Source of the DNA: DASRQZ01 sp964571275
GTDB taxonomy: Bacteria; Myxococcota_A; Polyangia; Fen-1088
NCBI GenBank assembly: GCA_964571275.1
Contig: CAZNCQ010000004.1
Span: 1-64,000, forward strand
Direction: 5' to 3'
DNA length: 64,000 nt
Below, in pieces: positions 49,648 through 58,735 of the stretch (the first letter of the stretch is position 1; the number at the start of each line of letters is the position of its first letter). Under the pieces are notes generated by a model that saw only the letters and a program-made list of their open reading frames with translations, searched no databases and was not told the origin of the DNA. A program made the position numbers and the translations under genes.

Positions 49648-51287
49648 GCGTGGCGGCAGCGATCGCACCACGGAGCGCAGCCGGAAGCGCGCCACGTGCG
49701 CCGGTGAACAAATGGCTGGTCACGCTGTCGGTGACCTTCGGGACGCTGATGGGCGCGATCGATACGTCGATCGTCGCCGTCGCGACGCCGCACTTGCGCG
49801 GCGCGCTCGGCTCGACCGTCGAGGAGATGACCTGGGTGACGACTGGCTTCGTCATCGCCACCGTCGTGGTCATGCCGCTGACGGCGTTCCTGGGCCGCCT
49901 GTTCGGGCAAAAGCGCGTCTATCTGTTTTCGCTGGCGCTCTTCGTCGTCGGCTCGGCGCTGTGCGGGCTCGCGCGCTCGCTGCCGATGATGGTCGCCTTC
50001 CGCGCGCTGCAGGGATTCGGGGCCGGCGCCTTGCAACCAACCGAGCAAGCGATCCTGCGCCAGACCTTTCCGCCCGAGGAGCAGGGCATGGCGATGGCGC
50101 TCTTCGGCCTGGCGGTCGTCGTCGGCCCCGCGATCGGCCCGACGCTGGGCGGATACCTGGTCGACAACTACAGCTGGCCCTGGATCTTCTTCATCAACCT
50201 GCCGATCGGCGTGCTCGCGCTGTTCATGGTCACGCGCTTCGTGCACGAACCGGACGACATTCGCCGCGCCAACGTCGAGGCGGCACGCCGCCAGCGCGGC
50301 AACCTCGACTGGATCGGCATCGCGCTGCTGGCGGTCGGACTGGCGGCGCTGCAGTACGTGCTCGAGGAGGGCAGCCGCAACGACTGGTTCGAGTCGCGCG
50401 CCATCGCGGTGTGCACCGTCCTCGCGATCTTCGTGCTGGCCGCGTTCGTGATCCGCGAGCTGACCGCGCAATTCCCCGCCGTCGACCTGCGTCTGTTCAA
50501 GGACAGCGTCTTCCTGTCGGGGACCGTCATCGGCGCGGTCATGTTTGCCATCCTCATGTCGATCACGTTCCTGCTGCCGATCTTCATGCAGGAGCTGCAG
50601 GGCTACACGGCGACGCAGGCGGGCGAGTTCCTCATGCCGCGCGCGCTGGCGATGATGGTCGGCATCCCGATCGTCGGCCGCCTGTACAACAAGGTGAAGG
50701 CGCGCATCCTGATCCTGATCGGAATCTCGCTGGTCGCGGCCAGCACGTTCCTGATGTCGCGCTACACGATCGACACCGGCGCGCACAGGATGGTGACCGC
50801 GATCGTCATCCAGGGTCTCGGGTTCTCGTCGCTGTTCGTGCCGCTGACGGCGGTGGCGTTGAGCACGATTCCGCGCTACCGGCTCGCGGACGCGACCGGG
50901 CTCAACTCGTTGCTCCGCCAGATCGGCGGATCTCTGGGTCTGGCCGCCTTCGCGACGTTCTTGCCTCGGTTCATCGCGACCGCGCGCAACGCGCTCGCGG
51001 CCCACTTGCCAATCGGCCGGCCCGAGCTGATGACCCGCATCGGCATGATCGAGCGCGGCCTGAGGGCGCAGGGCTTCGACCAGAGCTCGGCACAGACCGC
51101 CGCGGGCCGCGTCCTGGGCGGCATGGTCGTCCGCCAGGCGACGGTGCTGGCGTTCGAGCGCATGTTCCTGGTGGCGGGAATCGCTTTCTTGTTCATCCTT
51201 CCGCTCGTGCTGTTCCTCAAGGCTCCCCCCCTCAAGGGGCCGCCCGGCGCGCGCGCACCCAAGCCCGAAGTTCATCTGGAGATGTGA
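49644..51287 (+). CDS. DHA2-family MFS drug:proton antiporter (EmrB-like)
   Basis: 547 residues with about fourteen transmembrane segments, the size and topology of the 14-TM DHA2/EmrB/QacA subfamily. The signature GAIDTSIVAVATPHL and TWVTTGFVIA in TM1/TM2, GRLFGQKRVYLF in the loop after TM2 and the motif GPAIGPTLGGYLVDNYSWPWIFFINLPIG in the TM5 region are all present. It should pump amphipathic compounds out together with the HlyD adaptor and TolC channel encoded next. Induced through TetR. The 4-bp overlap with TetR and the close HlyD start indicate a single transcript. Confidence 0.94.
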   Translation: MSVAAAIAPRSAAGSAPRAPVNKWLVTLSVTFGTLMGAIDTSIVAVATPHLRGALGSTVEEMTWVTTGFVIATVVVMPLTAFLGRLFGQKRVYLFSLALFVVGSALCGLARSLPMMVAFRALQGFGAGALQPTEQAILRQTFPPEEQGMAMALFGLAVVVGPAIGPTLGGYLVDNYSWPWIFFINLPIGVLALFMVTRFVHEPDDIRRANVEAARRQRGNLDWIGIALLAVGLAALQYVLEEGSRNDWFESRAIAVCTVLAIFVLAAFVIRELTAQFPAVDLRLFKDSVFLSGTVIGAVMFAILMSITFLLPIFMQELQGYTATQAGEFLMPRALAMMVGIPIVGRLYNKVKARILILIGISLVAASTFLMSRYTIDTGAHRMVTAIVIQGLGFSSLFVPLTAVALSTIPRYRLADATGLNSLLRQIGGSLGLAAFATFLPRFIATARNALAAHLPIGRPELMTRIGMIERGLRAQGFDQSSAQTAAGRVLGGMVVRQATVLAFERMFLVAGIAFLFILPLVLFLKAPPLKGPPGARAPKPEVHLEM

Positions 51288-51292
51288 GCATC

Positions 51293-52555
51293 ATGGAGAC
51301 CGCACGAACTCAAAGAAACCCCGAACCGGTCAGCACCGCGAAGCCGCCCGTCGAGGTCGCGCCCGCCCCCGCCAACGCCACCGCGCCGCCGCGCCGCGGG
51401 CGACGCCCCTTCGTCATTCTGGGAATCGTCGCCGTCGTGGCCCTGGGCGGCATCACCGCCTACCGCATGGTGACCGCCGGACACGAGAACACCGACGACG
51501 CGCAGATCACCTCGGACATGGTCCCCGTCGGCACGCGCGTCGCCGGCGCAGTCGTGCACGTCGCCGTCATCGAGAACCAGCTGGTGAAGAAGGGCGACTT
51601 GCTGGTCGAGATCGACCGCGCCGACTACGCGGCGCGCGTGCAGCAGGCCGAAGCCGAGCTCGCGACCGCCAAGGCCCAGGCGACGTCCGCGGAGGCGCAG
51701 GTGCAGATCGTCGAGGCGACGTCGAAGGGCGGATTCGCCACCGCGCAAGCGGCGCTCGTCGGATCGACCGTCGGCATCGGCGGCGCCGAGGCGCAGCTCG
51801 CGGTGGCGCGCGCGTCGCTCGCGCGCGCGCAATCGGACGCGCGCAAGTCCGGCATCGATCTTTCGCGCGCGCAGGAATTGAAGAAGGCGAACGCGACCAC
51901 GCAGGAGCGCCTCGACGCCGCGCAGGCAGCCGACGATTCGGCGCGCGCCGCCGTCGCGCAGGCCCAGGCGCAGTTGATGTTCGCCGAGGAATCCAAGCGC
52001 GCCGCGGAGACTCGCGTCGGCGAGGCGCGCGGGCGCGTGAGCCAGAACGCGCCGGTTGCGCCGCTGATCGCTGCCGCGCACGCGGGCGCCGACCTGGCGA
52101 ACGCACGCGTGCAGAGCGCCGACGCGGCGCTGACGCTGACCAAGCTGCAGCTCAGCTACACGCGCGTGCTCGCGCCGGCCGACGGCGTGGCGTCCAAGCT
52201 CATGGTCCACGACGGGCAGCTGGTCGGCATCGGCCAGCCGGTCGTCGAGCTGGTTCCGACGGGAACCTACGTGCTCGCCAACTTCAAGGAGACGCAGATC
52301 GGGAGCATGCGCCCGGGTCAGACCGCCGAGATCGAGGTTGACGCCTATCCCGGCCGCAAGTTCGAGGGCAAGGTCGAGAGCCTGTCCGGCGGTACCGGCG
52401 CCTCGTTCTCGTTGCTGCCCGCCGACAACGCCACCGGCAACTTCGTGAAGGTCGTTCAGCGCGTACCCGTACGCATCGCCTGGGTCAATCCGCCCGCCGA
52501 CGCGAACATGCGGGCCGGCCTGTCGGCCGACGTCACGGTGACTGTCGGCCAATGA
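51293..52555 (+). CDS. HlyD/EmrA-type membrane fusion protein
   Basis: 420 residues from ATG 51293 with GGAGA upstream; GTG 51284, overlapping the MFS stop, is an alternative start. A single N-terminal transmembrane segment (PFVILGIVAVVALGGITAY) is followed by the lipoyl half (HENTDDAQITSDMVPVGTRVAGAV), a long alpha-helical hairpin rich in Ala (KAQATSAEAQVQIVEATSK onward), and the second half TRVLAPADGVASKLMVHDGQLV with the beta-barrel TYVLANFKETQIGSMRPG. It bridges the MFS pump to the outer-membrane channel. Stop and TolC start overlap (ATGA). Confidence 0.92.
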   Translation: METARTQRNPEPVSTAKPPVEVAPAPANATAPPRRGRRPFVILGIVAVVALGGITAYRMVTAGHENTDDAQITSDMVPVGTRVAGAVVHVAVIENQLVKKGDLLVEIDRADYAARVQQAEAELATAKAQATSAEAQVQIVEATSKGGFATAQAALVGSTVGIGGAEAQLAVARASLARAQSDARKSGIDLSRAQELKKANATTQERLDAAQAADDSARAAVAQAQAQLMFAEESKRAAETRVGEARGRVSQNAPVAPLIAAAHAGADLANARVQSADAALTLTKLQLSYTRVLAPADGVASKLMVHDGQLVGIGQPVVELVPTGTYVLANFKETQIGSMRPGQTAEIEVDAYPGRKFEGKVESLSGGTGASFSLLPADNATGNFVKVVQRVPVRIAWVNPPADANMRAGLSADVTVTVGQ

Positions 52556-53898
52556 CCTCCCGCACATCGACCCGCTGCGGCCTGGCTGTCCTCGCCGCTG
52601 GGGCGGCGCTCACCCTCGCCCTTCCCGCGAGCGCCGCGCCCGGCTCCCTCACCGTCGAGCAAGCCGTGGAGCTCGCGATCAAGACCAACCCGCGTCTCAT
52701 CGCCGCGCGCGCGCGGCTCGACGGAAGCGAGGAACGAACGACCTCGGCGGCGCGCCGCATGCTGCCGGTCGTGCATCTGTCGGAGGAGTGGCAGTACTGG
52801 AACGACAACTTCTCGGTGAACTTCGCCCTCCCGACGGCTCCGGGGCAGCCGGCGGCGGCGCCGGCGGAGTTCCTCGCGCGCCAGCAGCGCACCAACAGCT
52901 TCGTTGCGGGGATCCAGCAGCCCGTGCTCGGGCTTCTGCACCTCGATGACGAGAAAGACTCGCTGGCCGCCGGGACCGAGGCGGGACGCGCACAGATCGC
53001 CGCGGCCGAGGCGGACCTGCGCCAGAACGTCGAGACCCAGTTCCTGCGCTACTTCGAGGCGCTGGCGGTCAAGGAGATCGCCGACGCGTCGGAGCACGAG
53101 CTGGGCGCCGAGGTCGAGGTCGCGCGCGCGCGTCTCGCATCCGGCGTGATCACGCGCGCCGACCTGCTGCGCATCGAGGTCGCGGTCGCCAACGCGCACC
53201 AGCAGGGACTGCAGGCGATGAGCCAGGCGCAGGTCTCGCGCGCCACGCTGCTCGCGCTGATCGGCACCGGCGCCGCCGACGCGGGCGTGGCGTTCGTCGA
53301 GCCGCGCACGCTGCTGGCGGCGGCGCGCACGCCGCCGGCGCGCTTCGACGTGCTGCTGCCGCAGGCCCACGCGCGCCGCCCCGAGATCGTCGAACAGCTG
53401 CACCTGATCGACGCCGCCGACCGGACGGCGAGCGCGCGCGGCTACTCGCTGCTGCCCGACGTCAACGCCGAGGCCGCCTACCTGCGCACCGACGGCCAGG
53501 TCTTCGCGCCCAAGAACTCCGCGTTCGTGGGCGTCAAAGCCGAGTGGTCGATCTGGGAGTGGGGCGCGAGCAATCACCTGCGGCGCGCCGCGCTCGCCGA
53601 CGCGGCCGCCGCGCGCCGCGACCTGGAAGCGACGGAGCGTCAGATCGAATCGGATCTGGCGATCAGCCTCGCGCAGGGCGACGCGGCCCGCGGCGCGGTC
53701 GATGCGGCGGAGAAGGCGATCGCCAGCGCCGAGGAAGCGTTCCGCGTGACCGAGGCGCAGGTCAAGGCCGGCGCGGCGACCACGACCGACCTGCTCGAGG
53801 CCGAGTCGGCGCTGACCCAGGCGCGGCTCAACCTGACACGCGCGCAGTACGAGCTGGCATTGGCGCACGTCGCCGTGAAGCGGGCCTCGGGCGTGTAG
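52552..53898 (+). CDS. TolC-like outer-membrane efflux channel
   Basis: 448 residues with a signal peptide (GLAVLAAGAALTLALPASA). The duplicated TolC repeat is visible: LTVEQAVELAIKTNPRLIAARARL in the first half and ARRPEIVEQLHLIDAADRTA with DVNAEAAYL in the second, plus long Ala/Glu-rich helices (EKAIASAEEAFRVTEAQVKAGAATTTDLLEAES). Homotrimers form the outer-membrane duct for the EmrAB-type pump. Fourth gene of the TetR operon, overlapping the HlyD gene by 4 bp. Confidence 0.92.
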   Translation: MTSRTSTRCGLAVLAAGAALTLALPASAAPGSLTVEQAVELAIKTNPRLIAARARLDGSEERTTSAARRMLPVVHLSEEWQYWNDNFSVNFALPTAPGQPAAAPAEFLARQQRTNSFVAGIQQPVLGLLHLDDEKDSLAAGTEAGRAQIAAAEADLRQNVETQFLRYFEALAVKEIADASEHELGAEVEVARARLASGVITRADLLRIEVAVANAHQQGLQAMSQAQVSRATLLALIGTGAADAGVAFVEPRTLLAAARTPPARFDVLLPQAHARRPEIVEQLHLIDAADRTASARGYSLLPDVNAEAAYLRTDGQVFAPKNSAFVGVKAEWSIWEWGASNHLRRAALADAAAARRDLEATERQIESDLAISLAQGDAARGAVDAAEKAIASAEEAFRVTEAQVKAGAATTTDLLEAESALTQARLNLTRAQYELALAHVAVKRASGV

Positions 53899-53930
53899 CC
53901 AAGCGGGCGCCGCTGTACGACGCCGCCGTC

Positions 53931-54584
53931 CTATCGGTGCGGGGTCGCCGTACTTCCGGCGTGGCGCATACCCCCGGAGCGGCCGCGCGCGCTCGGCGTC
54001 GCGGTCGCCTGTTCCGAGGCGGCGCACACCGCCTCGACCAGGCCGCGCCCGCACGTTCCAGCGTAGGTTTCTCGCCGCCGGCCGGGCCACGCCGCCTCGA
54101 TCGTCTTCTCGCGGCAGTTGACGACCGCGGTGTAGATCTCGTCGCCGGGGCCCGCGATGCGCGAGCGTGGCGCCGACCAGCGAAACAGCGTCACCGTCCC
54201 GTACTCGCGCAGGGACGCGCGATCGAACACCAGCGCGCTGCCGGTCTTGATCTCGCAGGCGATCTGCCATTGCCCCCCGGAGGACACGTCGGAAGACAGG
54301 CCGGAAGACAGGTCGGACGACAGATCGCTCGATGGCACCGAAACGTCTACGGAGGAGGATGCCGGCGCGCCGGTCGTCTGCGCGGCGACGGTTCCCGACT
54401 CGATCTCATCCGCGCCCGCGGCGGTGCCGGTTGTCGGCTCGCCGCCCACGTCGCCGTCGCCGACCCGCGGCAACAGCGCCACCTGAGATTCCTCCACACG
54501 TGCGGTCCAGTCGCGGACTGCATCCTCACGCTCTCTCACCAGAGCGCTCGCCAACGCCAACACCCCCACCACTATCGCGTTCAT
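53931..54584 (-). CDS. Exported protein of unknown function with Ser/Asp-rich repeats
   Basis: 217 residues with a short signal-like N-terminus (MNAIVVGVLALASALV). A linker around residues 85-105 is made of Ser-Ser-Asp-Leu units encoded by three 12-bp repeats at 54288-54323. The C-terminal half has four cysteines and the pattern TAVVNCREKTIEAAWPGRRRETYAGTC, a little like surface-adhesin E family proteins; assignment is weak. It follows the TolC gene tail to tail. Confidence 0.5.
   Translation of the reverse strand: MNAIVVGVLALASALVREREDAVRDWTARVEESQVALLPRVGDGDVGGEPTTGTAAGADEIESGTVAAQTTGAPASSSVDVSVPSSDLSSDLSSGLSSDVSSGGQWQIACEIKTGSALVFDRASLREYGTVTLFRWSAPRSRIAGPGDEIYTAVVNCREKTIEAAWPGRRRETYAGTCGRGLVEAVCAASEQATATPSARGRSGGMRHAGSTATPHR
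54288..54323. repeat. Three 12-bp tandem repeats
   Basis: Units GTCGGAAGACAG, GCCGGAAGACAG and GTCGGACGACAG at 54288-54299, 54300-54311 and 54312-54323. In frame with the exported protein at 53931-54584, encoding a Ser/Asp-rich linker. Confidence 0.85.
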
Positions 54585-54759
54585 CGCTCAACTCACCTTC
54601 GAGATCGAACCATCTCTGGGCCTCCACATCGGCCCCGCCTTCCTCATCTTGAGGGACGAAATTCGTGATTTCCAGTCGGCGCAAACAACTTTTCCCGTTG
54701 TTCACACCAACGAAACAACTCGTGTTCCACGCGTTGACAAACGCACAGGATTTTCGCGT
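54585..54759. promoter_or_regulatory. Upstream region of the exported protein gene, with an inverted repeat
   Basis: The 175 bases between the exported protein start and the LysR stop are less GC-rich than the surroundings. AACAAC (54684-54689) and GTTGTT (54697-54702) form an inverted repeat with a 7-base centre that could be an operator. No gene seen. Confidence 0.35.
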
Positions 54760-55656
54760 CTAGCGCCTTTCTGACACATGCGACTCGACGAGCGCCAGGA
54801 ACGTGTCGGCGGCGCGCGTGCCAATCCGCGCGGGATTGCGCAGCGCGAAGACGTCACGCATCGGCGTCGGATCGGTCAACGACACGGCGCTGAGGTGATC
54901 GTCGTGCTTCGGCAAATACCGCTCGGGCAAGATCGTGATCAATTTTCCCGCGCGCACGATCTCGCGCAGCCCTTCGCCCGAGTCGAGGGTGACCGCGACG
55001 CGCGGTACGAATCCAGCGCGCTCGCACGCGCTGTGTACGACGGTCGCTGTATACCCGCCCGCGGGTACCAGCGCCAGTGCACGTTCGCGTAGCGCCGACA
55101 TCGGAATCTTGCGCCGGCGCGCGAGCGCATCGGACTTGTGAATGATGGCGACGAAGCGTTCTTCATAAAGGCGGCGCACGGAGAGGCCTGCCAATGTCTC
55201 GGGCGGCGCGCCGGCGACGAAGCCGATCTCCTCGCGTCCGTGGCGCACGGCCTGGGCGATCGCCTCGGCCGGATGCGTGCGCACGCCCAGCGCCACGCCG
55301 GGATAGAGGGCGACGAAGCGCGCGATCGGCGCGGGCAGCAGCGTCGCGTTCAGACTCTGGATCGAGCCCACGAGCAGCTCGCCGCGCGCCATGCCGTGCA
55401 GCGCCGCGAGATCCGCGGTGAACCCGTCGACGGCGGCGCGGGCGTCGCGCGCGCGCGCCAGCAGCAGGCGGCCCGCCGCCGTGGGGCGCAGATCGTCGCG
55501 AGGGCGCCGCTCGAGCAGGCGCACACCCGCTTCCCGCTCGAGCCGCGCGAGCGCGTGCGAAAGCGTGGGTTGCGCGACGTGAATCGCGCGCGCCGCGGCG
55601 GTCACGCTACGGTGCTCGACGCAGGCCAGGAAGTAGTTCAGGTCACGCAGCTCCAT
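54760..55656 (-). CDS. LysR-family transcriptional regulator
   Basis: 298 residues of normal LysR length. The N-terminal winged helix-turn-helix is LNYFLACVEHRSVTAAARAIHVAQPTLSHALARLEREAGVRLLER. The effector domain has the typical ARGELLVGSIQS and PGVALGVRTHPAEA segments. It is divergent from the methyltransferase gene at 55737, and the 80-bp gap contains LysR-type inverted repeats; it is likely to control that gene and itself. Confidence 0.93.
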   Translation of the reverse strand: MELRDLNYFLACVEHRSVTAAARAIHVAQPTLSHALARLEREAGVRLLERRPRDDLRPTAAGRLLLARARDARAAVDGFTADLAALHGMARGELLVGSIQSLNATLLPAPIARFVALYPGVALGVRTHPAEAIAQAVRHGREEIGFVAGAPPETLAGLSVRRLYEERFVAIIHKSDALARRRKIPMSALRERALALVPAGGYTATVVHSACERAGFVPRVAVTLDSGEGLREIVRAGKLITILPERYLPKHDDHLSAVSLTDPTPMRDVFALRNPARIGTRAADTFLALVESHVSERR

Positions 55657-55676
55657 TCACGCGCATTAAACCGATG

Positions 55677-55689
55677 AATCGAGGCGATT
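55677..55689. promoter_or_regulatory. LysR-type operator candidate
   Basis: AATCGAGGCGATT has 5-bp perfect arms (AATCG / CGATT) and lies in the short intergenic region between the divergent LysR and methyltransferase genes. A second arm-like GAATC follows at 55694-55698. Confidence 0.4.
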
Positions 55690-55736
55690 AGAACGAATCA
55701 TTTGATGCATGCGTCCGGGCCGCATACATCCAGGAC

Positions 55737-56546
55737 ATGAGCCCACGCCACGACCAACCCGGTGACGGCGGCGGCGCCGCTGCTCCGCCTGCCAACCGCT
55801 GGGATCCTGCGCTCTACGATTCGCGCGCGGCCTTCGTATCGCGTGCCGCCGGCGGCCTGATCGACTGGCTCGAGCCGCGATCGGGCGAATCCATCCTGGA
55901 TCTCGGTTGCGGGACGGGTGAGCTCGCCATGGCGATCGCGACGAGCGGCGCGCGCGTGGTCGGTCTGGACGCGTCGGCGGAAATGATCGCCGCCGCCCGC
56001 GAGCGTGCGCCGGCGCTGGAGTGGATCGTCGGCGACGGAGAGGCGCTGGCGTTCGACGACGCGTTCGACGCCGTCTTCTCCAACGCCGCCCTGCACTGGA
56101 TGACGCGCGCCGAGGCGGCCGCTCGCGGGATCGCGCGCGCGTTGAAACCGGGCGGCCGGCTGGTCGCTGAACTCGGAGGCGCCGGGTGTGTCGCCACGGT
56201 GTGCGCCGCGGTCGCCGGCGAGCTCGAGGCACGTGGCGAGGATCCGGCGCGCTGGTTGCGCTGGTATTTCCCGACCATCGCGCAGTATGCGACGGTGCTG
56301 GCATCCGCCGGGCTCGAGCCGCGCGCGATGTCGCTCTTCGAGCGGCCGACGCGCCTTCCAGGCAGCGATGGTCTGCGCGCCTGGCTACAGATCTTTCTCT
56401 CGCCGCTCATCCAACATCTGGGCGGCCAGGCACCCGCCTTCGTCGCGGCGGTCGAAGCACGCTGCCGGCCGCGCCTCTTCGACGGCGCCGACTGGATCCT
56501 CGACTACGTGAGGCTGCGGCTGCGCGCCGTGAATCCGCCACGGTGA
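55737..56546 (+). CDS. Class I SAM-dependent methyltransferase
   Basis: 269 residues with AGGAC before the ATG. SAM-binding motif I is ILDLGCGTGELAMAIATSG, motif II region is VVGLDASAEMIAAARERAP, and motif III-IV is DAVFSNAALHWMTRAEAA with KPGGRLVAELGG. The rest is a trans-aconitate methyltransferase-like C-terminal portion. The methyl acceptor is unknown; the trans-aconitate methyltransferase family is the closest by pattern. Probably regulated by the adjacent LysR protein. Confidence 0.9.
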   Translation: MSPRHDQPGDGGGAAAPPANRWDPALYDSRAAFVSRAAGGLIDWLEPRSGESILDLGCGTGELAMAIATSGARVVGLDASAEMIAAARERAPALEWIVGDGEALAFDDAFDAVFSNAALHWMTRAEAAARGIARALKPGGRLVAELGGAGCVATVCAAVAGELEARGEDPARWLRWYFPTIAQYATVLASAGLEPRAMSLFERPTRLPGSDGLRAWLQIFLSPLIQHLGGQAPAFVAAVEARCRPRLFDGADWILDYVRLRLRAVNPPR

Positions 56547-56621
56547 GCCGTCTGCTCCCGCGGTCGTTCTGATCTTGTGTCGCTCGTGCTCACGAAACTT
56601 CGCGTGTTTCCCGTGGCCCGA

Positions 56622-57383
56622 CTAACTGCGCAGTTTGTAGCCAGTCGCCAGCATCCAGGAAGCTATCGCCAGCGACACGATGCCGATGCCAGCCGTCACG
56701 GCCAGCCCGAGCCAGGGTGACGAGCTCGACGTGCCGACCACGCCGTAACGCAAGCCCTCGACCATGTAGAGCACCGGATTCACGCGGCTCACGTAGCTCC
56801 AGGGCGGCGGCAGCATGTTGGCGCTGTAGAAGACGCCGCCCAGGAACGTGAGCGGCGTGATGATGAACGTCGGCACGATATTGAGCTGCTCGAACTTGTC
56901 GCTCCAGATCGCGACCGCCAGGCCGACGAGGCCGAAGGTCGCGCCGACGAGCGCGCCGAAGATCAGCACCCACACCGGGTGGCTGACCGAGAAGCCGGTG
57001 AACAGCGCCGAGATCAGCCAGACGATGCCGCCGACCAACATCCCGCGCAGCACCGCCGCCAGGATGAACGCCAGCAGGAGGTCGACCACGCCGAGCGGCG
57101 CGACCAGCAGATCGACGATCGTCCCCTGCATCTTGGCGATGAACATCGACGACGACGTGTTGAGGAACGCGTTCTGCGACAGCCCGAGCAGCATCAGGCC
57201 CGGCACGATGAAGCGGATGTACGATACGCCGTCGACCTCGCGCACGCGGCCGCCCAGCGCGTAGCCGAACACCAGGAAGTAAAGCGCGGTCGTGACGATC
57301 GGCTGGGCGAGCGTCTGGCCGGGCACGCGCAAGAACCGGCGCGTCTCCTTGACGAACAGCGTGCGAAAGCCGATCGCGTTCAT
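56622..57383 (-). CDS. ABC-2 type transporter permease (YadH-like)
   Basis: 253 residues from ATG 57383, which overlaps the stop of the ATPase gene. Six hydrophobic segments and the ABC-2 signature are present: FVKETRRFLRVPGQTLAQPIVTTALYFLVFG, SYIRFIVPGLMLLGLSQNAFLNTSSSMF, and PLTFLGGVFYSANMLPPPW with YVSRVNPVLYMVEGLRYG. It matches the YadH/NodJ-type export permeases. Works with the ATPase at 57380-58351. Cargo unknown, perhaps a polysaccharide or small molecule. The longer frame to 58196 is a shadow of the ATPase gene. Confidence 0.92.
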   Translation of the reverse strand: MNAIGFRTLFVKETRRFLRVPGQTLAQPIVTTALYFLVFGYALGGRVREVDGVSYIRFIVPGLMLLGLSQNAFLNTSSSMFIAKMQGTIVDLLVAPLGVVDLLLAFILAAVLRGMLVGGIVWLISALFTGFSVSHPVWVLIFGALVGATFGLVGLAVAIWSDKFEQLNIVPTFIITPLTFLGGVFYSANMLPPPWSYVSRVNPVLYMVEGLRYGVVGTSSSSPWLGLAVTAGIGIVSLAIASWMLATGYKLRS

Positions 57384-58351
57384 GGCGACGGGGGCGCTCC
57401 AGAACCGCCGGTCAGCGCCAGGAAGACCTGCTCGAGCGACGGTTGCTCGGTGTCGATGTCGGCGACCGCCGGCTGCAACGAACCGAGGCGCGCGAGTAAC
57501 GCCGCCAGCGCCATGCCGCCGAGCGGACAGGTGACGACGTGGCCGGAGGCGTCGACCGTCGCGCCCAGCTCCGTGAGCCAGGCCGGCAGCGACGGCAGCG
57601 ACGGCAGCGACGCCGACGGCGCGCCGGTGCCCGCGACCGGGGCCGTCAACCGCACGCGGATCTGCTTGTTGCCGAAGCGCGCGAGCAGCGCCGCGGTCGT
57701 GTCGAGCCCGACCAGCTGACCGTGATCGATCACGGCCACGCGATCGGCCAGCGCCTCCGCCTCTTCCAGGTAGTGCGTGGTGAGCACGATGGTCGTCCCT
57801 TCGTGTCGCAGCCGCCGCACGTAGCTCCACAGGTCGCGCCGCAACGCCACGTCGACGCCCGCGGTCGGCTCGTCGAGAAAAACCACCTTCGGCCGGTGCA
57901 CCAGCGCCTTGCCGATCAGCAACCGCCGCTTCATGCCGCCCGACAGCGCGCGCGTGTTGGTGTCGGCCTTGCCGAAGAGGTCGAGCGCGCGCAGCACCTC
58001 GTCGACGCGCGCGGGGTCGGGCCGCTGGCCGTAGTAGCCCATCTGGAACGACAGCACTTCGCGCGGCGTGAAGAACGGATCGAAGTTGACCTCCTGCGGA
58101 ACCAGGCCGACCAGCTTGCGCGCGGCGATCGCGTCGCGCACGACGTCGTGGCCCATCACGCGCGCGTGCCCCGCGCTGGCGCGCACGAGGCCGCACACGA
58201 TCGAGATCCAGGTGGTCTTGCCGGCGCCGTTGGGACCCAGCAGCGCGAAGATCTCGCCCGCGTCGATCGACAGGGAAACCCCCGCGAGCGCGGTCAGATC
58301 ACCGTACCGCTTCTCGAGGCCGTCCGTCTCGACTGCCAGATCCCGGTTCAT
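57380..58351 (-). CDS. ABC transporter ATP-binding protein (YadG/DrrA-like)
   Basis: 323 residues. Walker A is GPNGAGKTT, the signature is LSGGMKRR and Walker B is VVFLDEP, followed by H-loop VLTTHYLEEAEAL. The C-terminal extension of about 90 residues is typical of DrrA/YadG exporters. It contains a short Ser-Leu-Pro repeat encoded by three 9-bp units (57585-57611). Operon with the permease through an ATGA overlap. Confidence 0.93.
   Translation of the reverse strand: MNRDLAVETDGLEKRYGDLTALAGVSLSIDAGEIFALLGPNGAGKTTWISIVCGLVRASAGHARVMGHDVVRDAIAARKLVGLVPQEVNFDPFFTPREVLSFQMGYYGQRPDPARVDEVLRALDLFGKADTNTRALSGGMKRRLLIGKALVHRPKVVFLDEPTAGVDVALRRDLWSYVRRLRHEGTTIVLTTHYLEEAEALADRVAVIDHGQLVGLDTTAALLARFGNKQIRVRLTAPVAGTGAPSASLPSLPSLPAWLTELGATVDASGHVVTCPLGGMALAALLARLGSLQPAVADIDTEQPSLEQVFLALTGGSGAPPSP
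57585..57611. repeat. Three 9-bp tandem repeats in the ABC ATPase gene
   Basis: GGCAGCGAC repeated at 57585-57593, 57594-57602 and 57603-57611; encodes Ser-Leu-Pro units in the C-terminal extension of the ATPase. Confidence 0.85.
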
Positions 58352-58408
58352 GGGCCCCGGATGCCTAACACATCCGCGACGGTTTGACCGGCGCTTTTCC
58401 CTCGACTC

Positions 58409-58606
58409 TTACCGAGGCTGGCCCGGTTTACCCGCCGGCCGCGCCGCGCGCTCCGCTGCCGGTCCTGCCGCTTTCGGCGGCGTCGCCGGCGCCTGATCAC
58501 GCGACGACGGCCGCCGCCCCATCGTCCAGCTCGGCGGATCGCTCGCGGGGAACGACTCGAGACTGGCTTCGTCGATGAGCTCGTCCTCTTTGCGTTTGTC
58601 GCCCAC
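58409..58606 (-). CDS. Small conserved protein with ESFPASDPPSW motif
   Basis: 65 residues from GTG 58606, with GGAG nine bases upstream; an ATG at 58621 is in frame but without a site. The motif KEDELIDEASLESFPASDPPSWT is found in many small proteobacterial proteins of unknown role. The rest is Pro/Ala-rich and basic. Possibly a stress-related small protein; no more can be said. Confidence 0.7.
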   Translation of the reverse strand: MGDKRKEDELIDEASLESFPASDPPSWTMGRRPSSRDQAPATPPKAAGPAAERAARPAGKPGQPR

Positions 58607-58735
58607 GGCTTGTCTCCACATGAAATCTAAGTCGCGCGCGTGACCCGGTCCACGCCCGGCGCCCGATTTGGTCGTGCTTTCCGCGCGGCTCTACGGGCCA
58701 CCCGAAGGGACAGTCCCGACGCCCGAATCCGGGAA
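58607..58735. other. Intergenic region
   Basis: 129 bases between the small conserved protein and the stop of the minus-strand hypothetical gene. It should hold the promoter of the small protein. No gene seen. Confidence 0.4.

Noticed and set aside
56594..56610. GAAAC/GTTTC hairpin between the methyltransferase and ABC permease genes as a terminator
   Set aside because: Short 5-bp stem and no following T run on either strand.
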